This document shows, piece after piece, positions 18,801-31,968 of a stretch of DNA of 64,000 nucleotides. The notes beneath the pieces are model-generated. The model was not told the DNA's origin. It ran no database searches and saw nothing but the letters and a program-made list of their open reading frames with translations. The position numbers and the translations under genes are program-made. How positions within the stretch are numbered: position 1 is the first letter of the stretch; every line of letters begins with the position of its first letter. The stretch is from Urechis unicinctus (lineage: Eukaryota > Annelida > Polychaeta > Xenopneusta > Urechidae), in NCBI GenBank assembly GCA_034190875.2, contig CM067344.1, positions 68,146,027 to 68,210,026 on the forward strand, read 5' to 3'.

Positions 18801-21800
18801 GGTGATCATGCCTCCCCAAGCCAGGTTAGTTGAGTAAAACAGCTGTGTGGCCGCTTTGAACCACACCTGTACCATACATACACCATATAAATGTCACTTC
18901 ATGATTGACAAGTACTCATACTGGGTTCATGAATATAACAACACAAACACACACACTCCATGCATCAACAACAAGGTATGGAGTGCTTACATCAGGACTT
19001 CTCAACATTTCCCAGTCCGGCGTGACAAAATAGAGTATGCCTTTTGTAGCTCCAGGTAGAGTGACCCCTCTCACCACTAGGACCGTCAGCATGACATAGG
19101 GGAAGGTAGCTGTGAAGTAAGCCACCTGACCGACACAACACAACTGTCTAGGTTCATGTTCAACAATATCTGTATCCAATTTATCACCTCATGAAGCTTC
19201 AACTTACAGAATGGGGCATGCATTTTCAGCGACATTTAATACAATAACTTAACCAGGAATGATATATATGAGATGAGTACAGTGATGAAGATGATGACGA
19301 TGACGATGACAAGGACGACATGTTTTTGCATTGACGACTGTGACAGATGACCCCAGGACACAAGAGGAGACCTACTTTGCCAGTAGATTGGATTCCGCGG
19401 CTGACGAAGATGATGACAAGTATCCATGCGAGGAGCAGACAGAGACAGAGGTGCCAGCGCACCTCACCCAGGTTCTCCACATCATGCTCCGGCCCCATGG
19501 CTAGCAGATGCAACCTACAGGCACACCACCCATTACTTCACAACACAACATGTTTATAGGCTAATCAATGTTTACCCTGCTGCCACAATTATATACTTAT
19601 TCAATACCTTACCTACATCCTTATATTTTTTTCCCAACCTCCCATTCAAAATCATATAACTTTTTTAACCTTTCTATTGACCTAGATTCTACTCATTTTT
19701 AAACTTAACCATGACATAGAACATAATGCAATAAACATAGGGGAGTAGGATAAAGCACCGGAAATATTCTTCGCTGGGTGATGTGTATGTCACGTTTTGA
19801 GTGGTGCCATTCACAGCTCGTTCAACCACAGACGCAGTCACGTTGGCATACGCATTGTAAGGGAAAGCCGTAGGGGATGTTCCATTTCCTAGAAGAGCTG
19901 TCATGTTGGATACTGGAGAACCACATCAAAATTAACAAGATATATAATATAATGGGCAGACATCGAGCACACTTTGCTATACTAGCTTCTTGACAATCTA
20001 ACAACTCCAACCTGTAAACACTTCCACTTGATGAACAACATGGAAACATGGACAAAAGATGTACATGGAGTGTCCAAGAAGATAAATCTATACTTAATCA
20101 AGTTAACAGACCTATAAATCATATGTGTATACAAAAGTACAAAGGGTCATCACCTGTATCATTGCTACTGTCAAAGGCCTCCCTGCATAATGGAGTGTTC
20201 CATGAATTTTGACAGTTTCCCCAAGGCAGGACTTTTTGGAACGATGCAAACAGGTAATAGAGTGAGATGGCAATGATTACATTGTAATAAACACACACCA
20301 GACCATTCAGGATCACATAGCCTATTCCAATACCTGCCAACACACACAAACATACGAACAACCTAAATACACATGGGTAGTGGATTGTAAATCAACAAGT
20401 ACACCTAAAGGTTAATTTACAAGGTAGCTGTCAAACTCTGAGGGCAGTAATACTGAAAGCTAGGTAAGACAAGCCAACAAACCACAAAAGAACAATTGTC
20501 AACATCAACAATCATGATACCATATGTTGGTAGTTAACATGTCAATCATTGGAGGTGTGACCATTTCATGTGAAGCTTGGGGAACACATATGGTGACTAT
20601 GGGCGAATAGATGTAGGGTTATTGAACCAACACCCACACACCTTTCTTAAAATCAATAGAACACTGAACCCATGTGAAACAGCTGTCACAGCACATGGAG
20701 ATGACAAGCCATCCCCACAATCGCAACAGTGACTATCACAGTAGGTAAACAGTACACATGCCACACACTGTAGCAAACTAAACAATATTCCTCCATTAAA
20801 AGGTAGCCATTGTTTAGCGAAGTTCCTATTAGTTCTCTTGGGTAACCAAACAAATGGGATAGGGAGTGTTTTTAAACTACCATTAGTGATGATCTACTCA
20901 ATCTTTGATATTGCCTAAGACAGAGGTGTCAGGAGACCTTCTGTTTGAAGGTTCATTGCATTATACCTAGTCATCAATGTAGAAGTCCTCAGTCCCCCAA
21001 AACACCTGCCTCACCACACACCAAATACAATATCTTGCATCTGGGCCACCGACAATGTTTGCTCTATTTATAGATCAAAACGCAAACGGTTTGGCAACCA
21101 ATTTGCCAGTTATGCGTCAGATATCTTCAACACATGACCGCTTTGATTCGAGCCACATCCCCTTTTTCATTCCTTCACCATAGAAGTTAATAAAGTAGCA
21201 GGGAGCTGACACCCACTTGAGCTTGGATATTACCCGAGCTCCTCCACAACCACTGCCACAACCCCTAATTCACCAGGAGTAGGTTGGAACAATTATGGTA
21301 GGAGTGAGTATATGCAAAGTCACCCAGAGCCAGAAGGGCACCCTGAAACCAATGGAAAATACCAGCAGTAAACGCATTGCCCTTATGATAGCAGCTCTTT
21401 TTATCTCACGCAACATCTTGCAATAATTACAAGCATCCAAACAATCTATAATTAGCAGGGCAATTTCTCAACCAGACGTGCAATTTAACTTCATCACAAG
21501 GTTGAATGAGTTGCCAAACAAACAAAAAATATTAACTGGATATATCAAATGTTGTGCCATGTGGTCGAACACACCTGTTGCTGCAGAGGAAAAATCGGAC
21601 AAACTACCTGTAGTCTCTGTTAAAGGATGGAATGTGAACTGTTATATAATTTGCATTATCTAAATACGTTAAAAAGGAGTTTCTTTTCAGCAACCAAATT
21701 GAAATAGGAATCTTTTGATGAGATGATTTGGAGTTAAGAATGGGAATATGCATATATATTAGCAATGAGTTGCCTATAGTATGATAAACTGTATGAGAGA

Positions 21801-24800
21801 AAATAGTGAGTGACAGAATAATGTGGTGATTGTCATTGTTTGGGGAGCCTGACACAAAACATGTGGATCTACTGAAAATCATGTTATTAAGTGAGAGTTG
21901 GGTACATGGTATGTCCAAGGCGTGAATAGTAGGGTAAACATGGTAGGGTAAACATCAACGAGGTTGACAGTGTTGTTTTAGTAGGCGGGTTCTTAAAGAT
22001 GGCCACGTAATCCAAAAATATCACCCCGACCCAACAATCATCAACAACGATGCTACCGCCTAGTCCGTCCTCATACACAGAACGTGATATCACGACCTCG
22101 CCGCTAAGAAAACGGAGGCAGGAAGTATGCAGCGGGTGTCTTTTTACATCAAATTAACCCAAGGGTAGGGAAGTATCGGGCGCTTAAAAGCGCGGACAAT
22201 ATACATGTCTCTTGACTTATCCCTGATCCACATGAAGAGAACATAATAGCAATGACAGGCGGTCGCGCGCGCGCGCGCACACACACACACACACACACAG
22301 CATATACAGGCGGCCAACCCTCACCCCTTTGGAACGCGCATCCGCTCGCCCACACAACACAATGCAGACAGAAGTTGGGGTCAAGGTTGCTACACCATGA
22401 ACATAAGAGTAAGTACGCCATGCGGGCGGGCGTTAACCCGCCTAGGTAGGTAGGTAGGTAGGTAGGTAGGTAGGTAGGTAGGTAGGTAGGTAGGTAGGTA
22501 GGTAGGTAGGTAGGTAGGAAGGTAGGTAGGTAGGTAGGTAGGTAGGTAGGAATTTCACGTGGTTTGTCTGTGTAACCACTAATTTAGAAAACATAAGCTA
22601 TACTAAGTGACATTGACTGAGGAAGTACATTAACTAGTATGGTATGTTACAGAATTGTACGCGTACATTGAACACACCCGTCACCCGTCTTCCAACACAT
22701 GAGACCAACGCGTGTAAAATGTAAAGAACAAAACGGCGATGCATGTCGGCGGAGGGGTTTACCCTCGTGATATTCTAGAGGAACGGCTCTAAGAAATAAA
22801 TTTAAAAATACCAGGACCAGTTATTGGTTCAATTAAGCTTTCTTAGTGTTTCTCTCTCCGATTCATAACTACAAATGACAACATAAGGAGGCGGAAATTT
22901 GAACATCCACAGCAGGATGGCCTTGCATCCTCTGTTTATTACGCAACTGACATTCAAACATTAATCGCACTGACCTGAGTCACCACATATGCCACCCACA
23001 CAGAACTGTTATAGGCGTTAACATGGAGTAGACTAGAGCATACACATGACACACCATGGAGGATGTATCTGTGATGAAATACGGACACAAATACCACTGT
23101 TGAATTATATGGTGTCATTGCCATTACTTCGATTACCTATACCAAAGACAATATCAGCTACAAGCGAACTGCTTTCTGTCACTGTAAACTCCAAATATTT
23201 AATGAGGACATAAATTAGCCTGCATCATTATTTTATGGTAATAATGGAATTATCAGTAAAGGTGACAAACTACAAACTAACCATAGTAAAATAAAAATGT
23301 GGACAAACAAATACCGGCCACCTGACACCACAACCCTGGGATTATTTACACCTATCATTAGTTAATGCCAACACACCTTGCCAAACGACCCCTGTTCGCT
23401 GGTAAATACCCCTATAAGGTAAACAAGCGCTCCCAACCCGGATCCACGTAGATGTGCAGGCGTTCATTTGTGGCGACGATTTATGGCGGGAAGGGGGACA
23501 GGGGTGGGTCGAAGGGTAAGAGTGCTATGCTGGGTCATGACCGCGGAGCATAATATTCTCAGTTGACTGAGAGTGTTATGCAGTATGCTCGTTTTGCACA
23601 TGAATTAACAGTAAATGAATTTAACGCCGCCACCCCACGGTTGTATTTGAGAGGGCTGTCATACGTCCTATGACAATGGTCCTCTAGATGGAATAAGTAC
23701 GAAAACCCATGTGTATAAACGGTATAAGACTAGGGGTCAACTAAGTCTCAAAAATATCACGCCATCTACGCCAAACAAATAAAAAAAATGGCCCTACATC
23801 TACAACCGACAATTATAGGCGTCTGAGTATTGAGTAACTAGTCGTGGATATTTTAGTATACAGACTTCTGCCCCACCACCCCCCTTCGATATTCTCCACC
23901 CATGAGGACCCCACGAGAGTTGGCCCTCGATTGTTTGCCGGGTCGTCAGTCCACTTTGTCCCAGTCAACAGACGAAATAATTCTGATAAAGTATCCCCTT
24001 AAAGACAGAGACTATGAAACCCAAGCTCTCGTCACCAGTTCCATATGAAGATCACACATTTAGCGTCACACGTAGCGATGACAAGACGGATGATGGAGAT
24101 GCACGAAAGTCCGCCCCGAAACGGCGTGCTTGTACGAGGCACACGTATCATTTATCATCCCCGACAGCATAAACACACCACAACACTTGAGGGCTACTGG
24201 CTTCAACCGTCAGCTCAACCCCTCTCCATGGCCATTGTCCAGTCTGACCTGCAGGAAGTGGGCGCGAGAGGAGGGTTTTTATGGATTCACAAAATAATGT
24301 GTTGCACATGCGCGTGGGTATAAATTATGATCATGTTTCACACAGACGGAAAAGGTTACACCAGTGTATTCGTCCACCTCATCCAAGTTATGAGCATTCA
24401 GATTGTAGCTTTATAATAATGGCAAAGTCACGAGGTCCACGAGTGTGAACACGCACTCCAAACTGATGTTCTGATAACTAGACAAGAAAGCAAACGTGTA
24501 CGTCGAATATCGTTTACATCATTATCCGTTCATTGACCCTGTTACACAAAACAGCACGACGCCCCCCCCCCCCCCAAACAACTGTCTGCCACATATTCTG
24601 GTTGGTAAATGTATATATTTCGAAGCAACCATGACAAAAAATACGTTATTAGACCCGACATCCTTCCCCATTTGTTTGAGCTTGCAGATTTCCCACAATC
24701 CTCATCATTTGAGTCGGGCAGGGAGTGAACTTGGCTATCTGCCAGAACCCTGCAGTGGCTGGGACTGCGAAGGGGCGCACCATTAGGAATCAAGCCCATA

Positions 24801-27193
24801 TGGCAAGCATTTCGGTCTTGTACACCTGCCAAACCTAAGATTACAAATACCAAGCTACCCGGTGCGATAAAAAAATCGTAAGTAGGCATTTGAAGCAGTC
24901 GTAGAGGAGACTTGGGGACAAATGAAACGTAACAAAAACAAATACTATATTACATCATACTGCTTTCTGTTCACGAACCGCTAAGAGAAGTCACTCACCC
25001 TGGAACATGGGGCAGACTTTCTTGAAGACTGACAGAGATCCAATGCCGAAGTATTGCCCGAAGCTGTATTCCATGAACAACAGGGGCATACCGATGAGCG
25101 AGATCATGATCATGTAGGGGATCAGGAAAGCACCTGCAAAACATTCATCAAAAAGACTTTCAAATGATCTGGCGCCGCTAGACACTGTTGATGCCGCACG
25201 AGCTAGTCTAAGGCCAGTAAACCATCACATATTCACCACCAACAAATGTGTCATAAACTGTAAACCAATAGGTAACATAGATTTGTTTGCAATTCGCACA
25301 TGTTTGTGTTTGTTTTTGTTACGGAAAGAATTCCATATTTACGTCTCGAAGACGCATGGAGTGTTTTCCATGTGTCCAATAATTGGGCTACGCTATCCCA
25401 TCCAACTAACCGAACCCCCACATAGGGTTAACAAACCAATAGCAGTCATAGCCTGGGCTCATTCCGTTCGAGCCAGACCATATGGACGGGGTACCGGGTC
25501 AGCTAGGCGCACTGTCTACGTAATTGCACTCGATCAAACGCTGGAATATCGTTCAGACTTCATCATAAAGCTGGGAGCCAAGTGTTGATGACGTCAGCAG
25601 AGGGGCTAACTTGGCTTAAAGTAATATCTAGCAAGGTGACCTCCAGCTCTAACAAAAAAAATCCTTGGCACTGTACCCAAAAGGAAAGCTAGTTACACAC
25701 TGAGGAGAATTTTCCGTAGTCGAATAGTAAACATGGGTTTGGATGAGAAGGAGAGGGGAGGGGGGCGCAGAAATATGGCTGCCAGCTAATCTAACAAGTC
25801 ACAAATTATCATGCTTACAGAGGACTTCTAGGTTAGTTAAACTTGAAAAAAAGGGACGTTTAATCTCCCAGCCAATCATATTCTATTTCTAGATATGGGG
25901 TACCGTCAAGTGGACTTGTCCAAGTCTTTCCGCTTCAGGACATGGGAGTGTTTCAAACATAAGTGGCAAAACACACTTAAGATTATGTTTCCATATCGTG
26001 ATAGCAATATTACATTGATCTGATTTTTTTGTTTAAATGCAATGTCAATAGTGCAACAGCCAGTTTGGGCCAATAAATACAGCTGTGGCAGTTATCCAAA
26101 GTTCCCAAAAATAATCATCCACTTCAGCCCAATGATAACACGAAGGGCTTATGAAGGAGTCATTGAATGGGGTAAGCTCATACAATGTCACCCTCAACTA
26201 GGACACCAAGAACTTAGAGTACTAGGAAGTCAATGTATTCTTGATTAATAAGACCATCTTGTTGTATGAGCTTTCAAGAACCAAAACCTACAAACATCAA
26301 CTTTTAACTAGTCTTTAATGATAAGTATTAATTATAACTAATATGCACAAGCTGTAGGTGGCAGCAGAAATGACTGAGGGCACTATGGTTAATGAGCTCT
26401 ATGTACCATGCAATACTGCTTAGAAGCCCACTGAATCACATAATTACAATAAAAGCTACAACTCCAACTCCATAAATCTTCATAATTAATAGGTGGGCCC
26501 GGTGCCCCAGCGCATCAACATTTTTAACCCACAAAAATGTCAAAAGAAAGATTAACCTGCATTATTATCAGTTTGTGCATATAGGTTCAGCTTGATGTCA
26601 TTAACATGTATATAAAATAATTTTCTTTCAAATACTAAGTTTCAACACATACACATTTGAAAGTAAAGGTTTACACATATGGTCACCATCATCTGTTTGG
26701 AGAAAACAGTCATATAAGTGACCATGGTTGAGAATACAGAGAAAATAAACACTTATATTTATAAAAACTGAATTTGCAATGGTAATGCCAGATGAAGTAA
26801 GCTTATCAAGCATAATGAATAAGCCCATGTTACTGCTAAGCACAAACACCCTATTTTTAAGGTTTATGACATGCCAGAAATCCAATTTCAGGGAGGGGGG
26901 GGGGAGAGGACAAGATAGCATTTAAACTCACCTCCTCCATTCTTGTAGCAGAGGTAGGGGAATCGCCAGACATTTCCTAAGCCAACACTGTACCCTATAC
27001 ATGTCAGCATGAACTCAGTGGGAGATGCCCACTGGACCCTGCCCTCTTCACGATTTGGATTGTCCATTTCCATTTCACTCTCCAGCTCTTTCTCTGTTTT
27101 TTCCACTGTTTCAACATGATTGATATCAGCACTGCCTTTCTTGCAGCGACACAGTCCACCTCTTAAACATGTGCACCGATCTAAAATACCCAT
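9855..27193 (-). CDS. SLC6 family Na+/Cl- dependent amino-acid/neurotransmitter transporter, complete, with triplicated exon 9
   Basis: Exons, 5' to 3': 27193-26932, 25133-24999, 20333-20154, 19912-19759, 19514-19376, 19125-18991, 18866-18638, 18307-18195, one of three exon 9 versions, 11018-10919, 10784-10684, 10427-10257 and 10046-9855 (TGA). They sum to 2049 nt (682 codons), typical SLC6 length. The ATG follows an in-frame TGA 24 nt upstream. TM1 carries [18 protein letters not shown]. Gly replaces the monoamine-transporter Asp (SVGLGN), pointing to an amino-acid-type substrate. EL2 has the conserved Cys pair ([12 protein letters not shown]) and about six N-x-T sequons. TM6 reads [20 protein letters not shown], with Asn at the position that is Gly or Ser in glycine transporters. 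TM8 begins [17 protein letters not shown], resembling GABA/taurine/creatine carriers, while the TM9 end (TQGG) resembles glycine carriers. The subfamily is therefore unclear. The protein should be a 12-TM plasma-membrane symporter with a charged cytosolic C-tail. Confidence 0.95.
13185..13322 (-). CDS. SLC6 alternative exon 9c
   Basis: Third copy, nearest exon 10. The acceptor is cactgtattag before ATG GTG GAC, and the donor is CAG|gtagta. It has 46 codons and is phase 0 on both sides. It reads [16 protein letters not shown] and ends LIGLPQTTQ. Asp occupies the position equivalent to LeuT Ile359, placing a negative charge next to the central substrate site. Joining any two versions would keep the frame but duplicate half of TM8 plus TM9, which a functional 12-TM carrier should not tolerate. 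Mutually exclusive use is therefore the natural reading. Confidence 0.92.
14134..14271 (-). CDS. SLC6 alternative exon 9b
   Basis: Second copy: same length (138 bp), same phases and same position in the protein. The acceptor is cattcctcacag before ATG GTG CAA, and the donor is CAG|gtacag. It reads [17 protein letters not shown] and ends GGLSMVTQ. The pocket residue is Gln. It is the most divergent version: the intracellular loop is DRWP instead of DEFP, and TM9 is rich in Val, Cys and Gly. The start lies 968 bp from that of 9a and 949 bp from that of 9c, a regular spacing that suggests tandem duplication. Frame, splice sites and the TM8-TM9 pattern are all intact, so it does not look like a decayed exon. 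Confidence 0.92.
15102..15239 (-). CDS. SLC6 alternative exon 9a (second half of TM8 to TM9)
   Basis: This is the first of three homologous 138-bp exons in transcription order. The acceptor is tttgcctacag before ATG GTT CTC, and the donor is CAG|gtagac. It is phase 0 on both sides (46 codons). It reads [17 protein letters not shown] and ends GLPMTTQ, then joins exon 10 ([12 protein letters not shown]). The third residue, Leu, aligns with LeuT Ile359 / SERT Gly442 in the substrate pocket. It shares 25/46 residues with 9c and 20/46 with 9b by my hand alignment. The neighbouring intron upstream is about 3 kb. Confidence 0.92.
16787..16802. repeat. T run followed by G run in SLC6 intron 8
   Basis: A short homopolymer pair inside the roughly 3-kb intron between exon 8 and exon 9a. 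Apart from this I see no further copy of exon 9 in that intron. Confidence 0.8.
22263..22299. repeat. (GC)n(AC)n microsatellite
   Basis: A compound alternating purine-pyrimidine run, GC repeats passing into AC repeats, in SLC6 intron 2. Such tracts can adopt Z-DNA. Confidence 0.95.
22443..22550. repeat. (GGTA)n tetranucleotide microsatellite
   Basis: About 27 units of GGTA with one variant (GGAA) near 22519, in SLC6 intron 2, 145 bp from the GC/AC tract. On the plus strand every unit contains GTAG. On the sense (minus) strand it reads CCTA, so it makes no donor sites for the host gene. Confidence 0.97.
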
Positions 27194-30139
27194 AGCTCTG
27201 ATTGACTTTCCGTCTCAAAATGATATTATACGTTGAGAGCTGCTTCACCGCTCCGAAGTACCAGGTAATGATGTTCAATACAAGGGCATCCCTCAAATTG
27301 TCTGCTGAAATCATAAGGCAAAAGTGAAGAGGACATTAATAAATAGTGATATGGATAGACAATGTGATATGGATAGGCAATGTAGGCAATGTCATAATGT
27401 CACAATAAACAATAAATCAACACCAACAAACACAATCACAATGATCAAATCACAGGCATCTAAAACATAGAAATATATAAACTGACCTACACAAGACACA
27501 TTGAATGAATTTCACTCACCACAATGAGAGGAAGGCAATCTTCAGTCGTGAGAAGCTACCTGATGCTCACCAACATCACAGTAACCACTGCAAACAAAGA
27601 ACACAGGTGAAGAACAGTCAGCGACTATATCACAAATCCATTTATATGCTGGTGCAAAACAGTGAAGCATACTCAATGACCCTGACAGAGTCAATAGGGG
27701 TAGATTTCTGGGGGTTGGTTTGTATTAGTATGTGGTGCTTGGTCATAAATATGCTATGAATGTAATGGCAGATATCAGAGTGTAAATTTCTGAGAGAGAA
27801 AAGTCCAACAAAGGATTCTTGCATTTTTACAAGGAGATAATAGATGCAAAAAGGTAAATATGACATGCAGGAGAGTAAAAAAATACGGTCTGGTCAATCG
27901 TTATCATTCACCTCATCAAGGTGAACTTGAAGCCTGATAAACCATAAGAAGAACAGGCATACATACATGGTGTTTACTGAGATCAGCTAAAAACACTTTT
28001 AACACATTTGATTCCAGGGAAAACGCGTGGAAATCTTGGGGTGGAAATACCCTTAACTCGTTCACAGCAAGAAAAATATTACCATAGCTACTTACGCCTG
28101 CATGTACACACAACTTAAACAAATTGGGTACTTAGAACGAATCGGCTTAATCCTCGTGTGGACGCTTCCATAACAGTTTTTCCTCACATGCCCCTTCAGA
28201 CCAGGAACTCAGGTAAGTGATCCTTAACACTGTGACCTCGAATGACCGACCTATCTCTAACACACTTTCTAACAAATCCCACTCCGTTTCTCCCTCTTAC
28301 CAATAACCCCCGCTGTTCATCAAGAATGTTATAGCAACATGAATTTCGGTCTATTCCGTGGCCTTTCTCGCCAACAACACCGCCAACAGGTGTCCGGCGA
28401 GAGGTGAGCTACAACGCAGCCTATTTATAGCCGCATCAAGCCAGAGCACACCCAGCTCTATACCCACTGGAAGCCGCGTGTACTCCTTGACAGGTGCGCC
28501 AATGCTCAACTTAAGTACTTACCCCACTAACAACATGGTGGTTTCATTAAACGTTTATGTTCGAAGAAATGATAATCTTTAGAATGGGATATCTGACTTC
28601 CGAATTAATGGTGCTTAATGGAAATACTTGAGTAAACAGGCCCGGGATGATTTATTGTATCACACTTAATAACGGTATAAAAACTGTCAACCAACAGTAA
28701 AAGGTTCAAACACTGGGTTAGCCCTGCATGACGTCGTACGGATATATTACCGACCGATTGGGGCTATCACCGGGTAGGCACTCCGTAGTGATTACCCCCA
28801 TTCCATTCAGTGGCGCAATCCGCCCTTAGTCCCCCACGCAATACTAAGTCACGAGTTTCATAAACAAATGACCCCTACAAATACAGAATAGCAATATGTT
28901 CAAGAATGAACATGATCATATATACACGATTCCACGCGTATCACGCCGAAAAGATTCGTGGAATCCTGCAGGCAGGCTGTCGCCGCCAAATGCAAACACC
29001 TAGTCCCACGCGTAATGCGTGGAAATAGAGACCGCCGCCCGCTTCACTGCCTGAGCGGATCGCTGGGATTATTAGCAAAAGGTATGAAGACATCCAATGT
29101 TCAACGCCCACTTATATCATCTCAATTTAAAGTTCGCCTCCCACCAACACCAAATCTTTCCTCAATTGCTGCGACCGGATAGTTTAAAGAAAAGCTCGTT
29201 TGGTTCAGTAGACAAATATTGACCCCACTAAAAGCGAAGCGATAAACCATTATTCTTTGTGAAGACAAGTTGACCTTCACGTAGGCCACGACCATGACAT
29301 CCTGACTTGATCACCCCTGCTACCATCACACACCAAACATTACACATACTTGATGCTTCAACAAGTAACACGTGGTCCTTACGGCCCAGACACATCGCCC
29401 CGGCTTAACATGAGACACACCAATGCGAATATACATATATATACCACCAACCTTTACAATTACACAACACAACAGAAATATGTACCACACACTTTCCAAA
29501 ATGATAAACTTAAATGATATCCATTTATAAGTCACTAAGTTGTAACGATCACGCAATGTTTATTTCAACCAGTGGAGTCTTAACCGTCCAGCAAGCACCA
29601 GCCATAGTGAGAAGATCTAACAACAACAAAAAAACAGTATGCGTACGCATAACCAATAGAGAAGAGGCCAGATAAGAGACTGATGAGGCCAGTCAGCACA
29701 GGATGCGGCCGTCTGAATCCGCCTACATCCACTTCCATAAATACAGCGGCTATAGAGTCATTACGTACACGAGAATCATAATGAGTGGCGTGGCATCTGA
29801 AGTACAACACAAACTGCCCCTTGTGGTTAGGCGAATTTCTAGGGGAGCAGAGACAGTGCATTATGTTTCTTCCAAAAGATGACTGTTTTGTCACAAAAGG
29901 TGTTCAAGAGTCCAGTATTATGCACACGGTTGTCTCCATGAAATGTTTGCTACCTCAGTGATCTATCAAATATATCAATCATCATACACAATATGTTACA
30001 GACAGGAGTGATTGAGAGGATGGAACAGCCAAAAATTGTACTCCCCCACTAGGCACAAACAATCTATGGATATTTTAATAAATATTACAGGTTGTAATTT
30101 ATACACTTGATATACTTAATATTATGACCATTAGGGTCA
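27194..30139 (-). other. SLC6 5' untranslated region and upstream DNA
   Basis: The sequence just upstream of the SLC6 ATG is non-coding in its frame (in-frame TGA 24 nt upstream). A plausible acceptor, cttatgatttcag, lies at about 27303-27315 on the minus strand, so a 5' UTR exon may begin at 27302. Candidate upstream non-coding exons would end at good donors near 27513 (TG|gtgagtg) or 28093 (GC|gtaagtag). I cannot place the promoter. Nothing else coding is recognised up to 30139. Confidence 0.35.
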
Positions 30140-30700
30140 CCGTGTTTGAGTCGGGGATGGTAATGAGAGACGAGGGACGATTATCCATAGGTCACCAACG
30201 TTATTGTAGGTATCTGAGGGTTGATTTCCTGCTAGATAATACCCGAGACTTTATATTAAGTTCTATTCGCTTTATTTGTCTCTGCTGACTGGCACGCTCT
30301 TTCTTGTATTTTTATCTGCTTGTCTCTGTCTTTGTCTCGGCGTACGGTTTCCGTATGTTCTCTCTATGTTGTCTGATGTTCTGAAATCTTATTGTGTGTC
30401 TGATGCTGTCATATTTATAGTGAAAGATGGGGGTGGCTTGATGTGGTGAGCTGTGATTGGTTAATCGCGGGCTTGGGGTCATTCGGACTGACTTGCAATT
30501 ATCAAGAGCTTTTAATTGGCGATCAAACGGGTCTAAGTTAATTGTTGTGGGAATTGCAGGATTCGAATGTTTTCATCAAAGGGTTGTATTTGCTAAACCA
30601 GGACTATATAATTTGGAAACTGACCCGTTCGGAAACATTAAAGGGATTCTAAAGGTTTACGTAAATTGGACAACAATTAATCTGGTACGAGCGAAAAGGG
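30140..30700 (-). mobile_element. divergent solo LTR related to the 35-37 kb element
   Basis: The block 30480-30650 aligns over its length with the LTR interior at 35355-35490 and 36850-36990. Shared stretches include gatcaaacgg, gttaattgtt, gggaattg, caaaggg, and 'ggactat' followed by 'taatttgga'. The left end has gtcaccgtg, like the LTR end, and a cgtacgg motif is present. I see no partner LTR and no clear target duplication. The borders are approximate. Confidence 0.4.
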
Positions 30701-31129
30701 GTGAATTTCATTAGCCTAAATTGGTTTAGTTTGGTTGTAAAACTAACTTAAACTTTTGGAAGGGATGGAGAGGTGGTGGGTGTAAATGTATGTATGTATG
30801 TATGCATTTGTTGGGGGGTGAAAATATGTATCATTCAGCATAGGATGAAACAGGCAATTTTTAAAGTTGCATTTAACACATAAGGTCAAATAAAAACCAG
30901 AGGATGGTAATGCTTGGAAATAAGCACTTAGGCGCCATCAGTCATTTGACATTAACCCCTCGCTGAGCACCCAAACCTTGGCCCTTGGGTTACAATGAAA
31001 ACACCATGCCATTGAGTGATCACGTCCCAATCACAGGTAATTCCAACAACATAGTGATCATGCAGAACCTGTTGTCTAGACTGTATGTATAAACGAATGT
31101 GTGTATATATGTATATAGATATATATATA

Positions 31130-31966
31130 CACAGTATCCCTTATCTGGAATGGTCGGGACCAGGCGTGTTCCGGATTTCGGAATTTTCCGGATTTCGGAA
31201 TATGCAGTTTTCCAAACGAACATCGCCTTGTCCACTTACGCCTTATCATTGTAAATATCAACTCGACGATAGAAATCAGAATAATTTTGTTAAAAAAAAA
31301 GGTGTGTTAACAGTCGCAAGCGTACCTCAACGTTATTTCGTGATGGGAATTCTAACGAAACAGAGCGACGTGATTGTGTGGGGATTAAAATCTAATTTAG
31401 ACCATATTTCGTCATTGTACACACATAACACAGGCTTAAGACAATGTCAGCTGAGAATACAACCCGAGGTCCCGTCACTCTTTTCTAAATGTACTATGTG
31501 AGGTACATAACAGATCAACAGAACATCACTGATGCTTATGATAATTAGCGTATTATGGTCATTTAATAGGCAAGACACTCGCCCCTGGTCTTTTGATGAT
31601 CTGATGCCTCCGCACGGATATGAGAAATCTTAATTAGTAAACGGCGCGGACGCTGTAAGAGTCGAAGTGTCTTTGCCTAGGCCGTTTTACTGCCTGAACT
31701 GGAGGCGCACGGTTTCAGCATTAATGCTAATTTAAGAGACCCCCCCCCCATTGTCAGATGAGAAGGTGCGACTAATTTAAGCACCGTGATAACGTCACCA
31801 CCACAAACCTCTTGCCGCCGAGGTCAGACCGCAACTGTCTGTCGTTTATTGGGACCTGAAATCTACGGAAAATTTCACAGCGGCGTCATAACGGTACTTG
31901 CCCAAAAAAATCCGGATTTCTGAGGTTTCCGGATTTTCGAAATTCCGGATAAGGGATACTCAACTG
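31130..31966. mobile_element. non-autonomous TIR DNA transposon (Tigger/pogo-like, TA target)
   Basis: The two ends are inverted copies: left CAGTATCCCTTATCTGGAAT, right (reverse complement) GTATCCCTTATCCGGAATTT. Several inner CCGGATTTCGGAAT-type subrepeats follow near both ends. The dinucleotide TA abuts both sides (31128-31129 and 31967-31968), as expected for Tc1/mariner-superfamily insertion. The sequence of about 0.8 kb holds no transposase motif, so it is a MITE-like derivative. The terminal sequence recalls Tigger/pogo TIRs known in animals. The left TIR lacks a few bases (CAC-AGTATCCC versus CAGTTGAGTATCCC). Confidence 0.7.
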
Positions 31967-31968
31967 TA

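Noticed and set aside
24542-24889. 115-codon minus-strand open frame in SLC6 intron 2
   Set aside because: No splice sites joining it to the transporter frame, no homology to an SLC6 segment, and low-complexity ends.
27126-27314. alternative N-terminal frame upstream of the SLC6 start
   Set aside because: It is out of frame with the transporter and not family-like. The transporter frame has its own ATG after an in-frame stop.
31085-31501. 138-codon plus-strand open frame
   Set aside because: It overlaps the TIR of the DNA element and contains no transposase motif.
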